From the NCBI GenBank assembly GCA_021158725.1, contig JAGGUB010000044.1, positions 1-64,000 of the forward strand: DNA of 64,000 bases, given 5' to 3'. This document shows, piece after piece, positions 63,290 through 64,000 of the stretch; the first letter of the stretch is position 1; each line of letters starts with the position of its first letter. The position numbers were made by a program, and so were the translations under genes. The notes beneath the pieces are model-generated. The model was not told where the DNA came from and did no database searches. It saw only the letters and a list, made by a program, of their open reading frames with translations. The DNA comes from Caldifarciminota bacterium. GTDB lineage: Bacteria > Hydrothermota > UBA3073 > NMUJ01.

Positions 63290-64000
63290 TTTGCTCTACG
63301 TAAAACCCTGTATAGCAGAAGTTTGTTTACCAGCCAGAAGGCTTCCCAGATGATCTTTTTGGTCATTTTCGAGCTACCCTCTGACCGTTCCGTGAACACT
63401 ATAGGTATCTCTTTTATTTTAAATCGCTTGTAATATGCCCAGAACAGTGTCTCGATTTGGAACCCATATCCTGTAGTTTTTATGCAATGCCAAGGTAGTG
63501 ATTCGAGCACTTTTCTGCGGTAGCATTTGAACCCACTCGTTAAGTCGACGAATGGCAACCCTGTCATATAGCGTGCGTAGAGGTTGGCAAAATACGATAG
63601 AAGTAAGCGCGTTATGGGCCAGTTTATCACACGTACACCGTTTATGTAGCGGGAACCTAACACAACGTCGGCCTCTTTTATGGTATCAATAAATCGTCGT
63701 ATATCGTTGGGATCGTGTGAGAAATCGGCATCCATCTGTATTATGATATCGTAACCGTTTTTAATAGCGTATTCAAACCCTGTTTTGTAGGCGGAACCAA
63801 GTCCCAGCTTGCTGGGACGTTGGATAAGATGCACACGTGGGGTGGTCTTGCTCACCTCTTTCACGTAATCACCGGTACCGTCGGGTGAGTTATCGTCCAC
63901 TATGAGGATGTGAAGGTTGGGGTCGATCTTCAGCAGACACTCAAGGAACTTGGCTATATTTTCACGTTCATTATAGGTGGGAGTGACAACCAATGTACGC
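63286..64000 (-). CDS. Family 2 glycosyltransferase, polyprenol-phosphate sugar synthase type (start at window edge)
   Basis: About 238 residues visible. LVVTPTYNERENI, LIVDDNSPDGTGDYV and QMDADFSHDP are the donor-binding and D-x-D segments of dolichol/undecaprenyl-phosphate mannosyltransferases; GSRYINGV and DLTSGFKCYRRKVLESL follow. No C-terminal membrane domain is present. The in-frame TTG at 63993 is not the likely start: upstream codons give R-T before it, and base 64000 fits the G of an ATG or GTG straddling the edge. It is the first visible gene of the chain running to 51716. Confidence 0.9.
   Translation of the reverse strand, partial: RTLVVTPTYNERENIAKFLECLLKIDPNLHILIVDDNSPDGTGDYVKEVSKTTPRVHLIQRPSKLGLGSAYKTGFEYAIKNGYDIIIQMDADFSHDPNDIRRFIDTIKEADVVLGSRYINGVRVINWPITRLLLSYFANLYARYMTGLPFVDLTSGFKCYRRKVLESLPWHCIKTTGYGFQIETLFWAYYKRFKIKEIPIVFTERSEGSSKMTKKIIWEAFWLVNKLLLYRVLRRAK

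Noticed and set aside
1..64000. CRISPR array, prophage or insertion sequence
   Set aside because: No regularly spaced direct repeats, transposase or phage-like gene runs were found.
1..64000. Apparent richness in ACGT and GTAC words
   Set aside because: Looks marked by eye and probably reflects CGT, GTA and TAC codon preference, but I could not count it against base composition, so no claim is made.

Overview
The window reads as a compact bacterial chromosome segment from an FCB-type diderm. My best guess is candidate division WOR-3 or a close relative; this is inference from gene content, not a placement. The evidence is type IX secretion (T9SS) style proteins without a Bacteroidota-like gene neighbourhood: a PorU-like C25 sortase, three PorV/PorQ-type barrels plus a possible fourth, and five proteins ending in a FlgD-like/T9SS sorting domain. 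Alongside these are TonB-receptor, M16, DUF3857, NamZ and McsAB genes. No insertion sequence, prophage, rRNA or CRISPR array is visible, and no gap between features exceeds about 100 bases.

Layout. 1-14836 is an envelope/secretion block on the minus strand. It holds a truncated lipoprotein, divergent prmC, a C25-like exoprotein and an Asp-box exoprotein. It also holds a five-gene unit (TonB-dependent receptor, FN3 exoprotein, PorV, two lipoproteins) that begins behind an initiator-type tRNA. 14907-29415 is mostly plus-strand housekeeping: serS with a Mut7-C protein, a 2Fe-2S/FAD oxidoreductase pair and apbE; a PlsY fusion (minus); a Thr-Tyr-Gly tRNA cluster running into mutL; a nucleoside-kinase-like gene with a sodium symporter and namZ; then acpP-fabF-nitroreductase-purC. 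29393-33128 (minus) encodes an NHL lipoprotein, a PorV-like protein and a polyprenyl synthase. 33195-36222 (plus) encodes a TIGR03960/DUF2344-type radical SAM protein and a DUF218 protein. 36235-42215 (minus) encodes two DUF3857 proteins, a LeuC-type dehydratase and an M50 protease. A pilin-like protein and ahcY follow (plus). 44141-51647 (minus) is an envelope operon whose members carry nucleic-acid-flavoured folds (OB-fold repeats, helix-hairpin-helix barrel, PLD nuclease, 5'-nucleotidase fold). 51716-64000 (minus) is a chain of twelve nearly all overlapping genes, from a glycosyltransferase through M16, phosphohexomutase, gcvPB, porU, an ABC ATPase, mcsA and mcsB to coaX and a YfiM-like protein.

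Expression signals are the most striking pattern. Nearly every transcription unit start has TTGACN (or a close variant), a 15-base spacer, and TANNNT. Where this promoter sits 5-8 bases before the start codon (serS, the kinase-like gene, the radical SAM gene, the OB-fold protein, the PlsY fusion) no Shine-Dalgarno is seen, so leaderless mRNAs are likely. Where there is a leader, a GGAGG or GGGGG lies almost always exactly four bases before the start codon. I used both rules to set starts. Other points of interest are the PlsY-CTP-kinase fusion, an active/inactive pair of DUF3857 transglutaminase-fold proteins, a 5'-nucleotidase fold lacking its metal ligands, a C-terminal domain shared by a C25 exoprotein and a lipoprotein, and mutL starting five bases after a tRNA.
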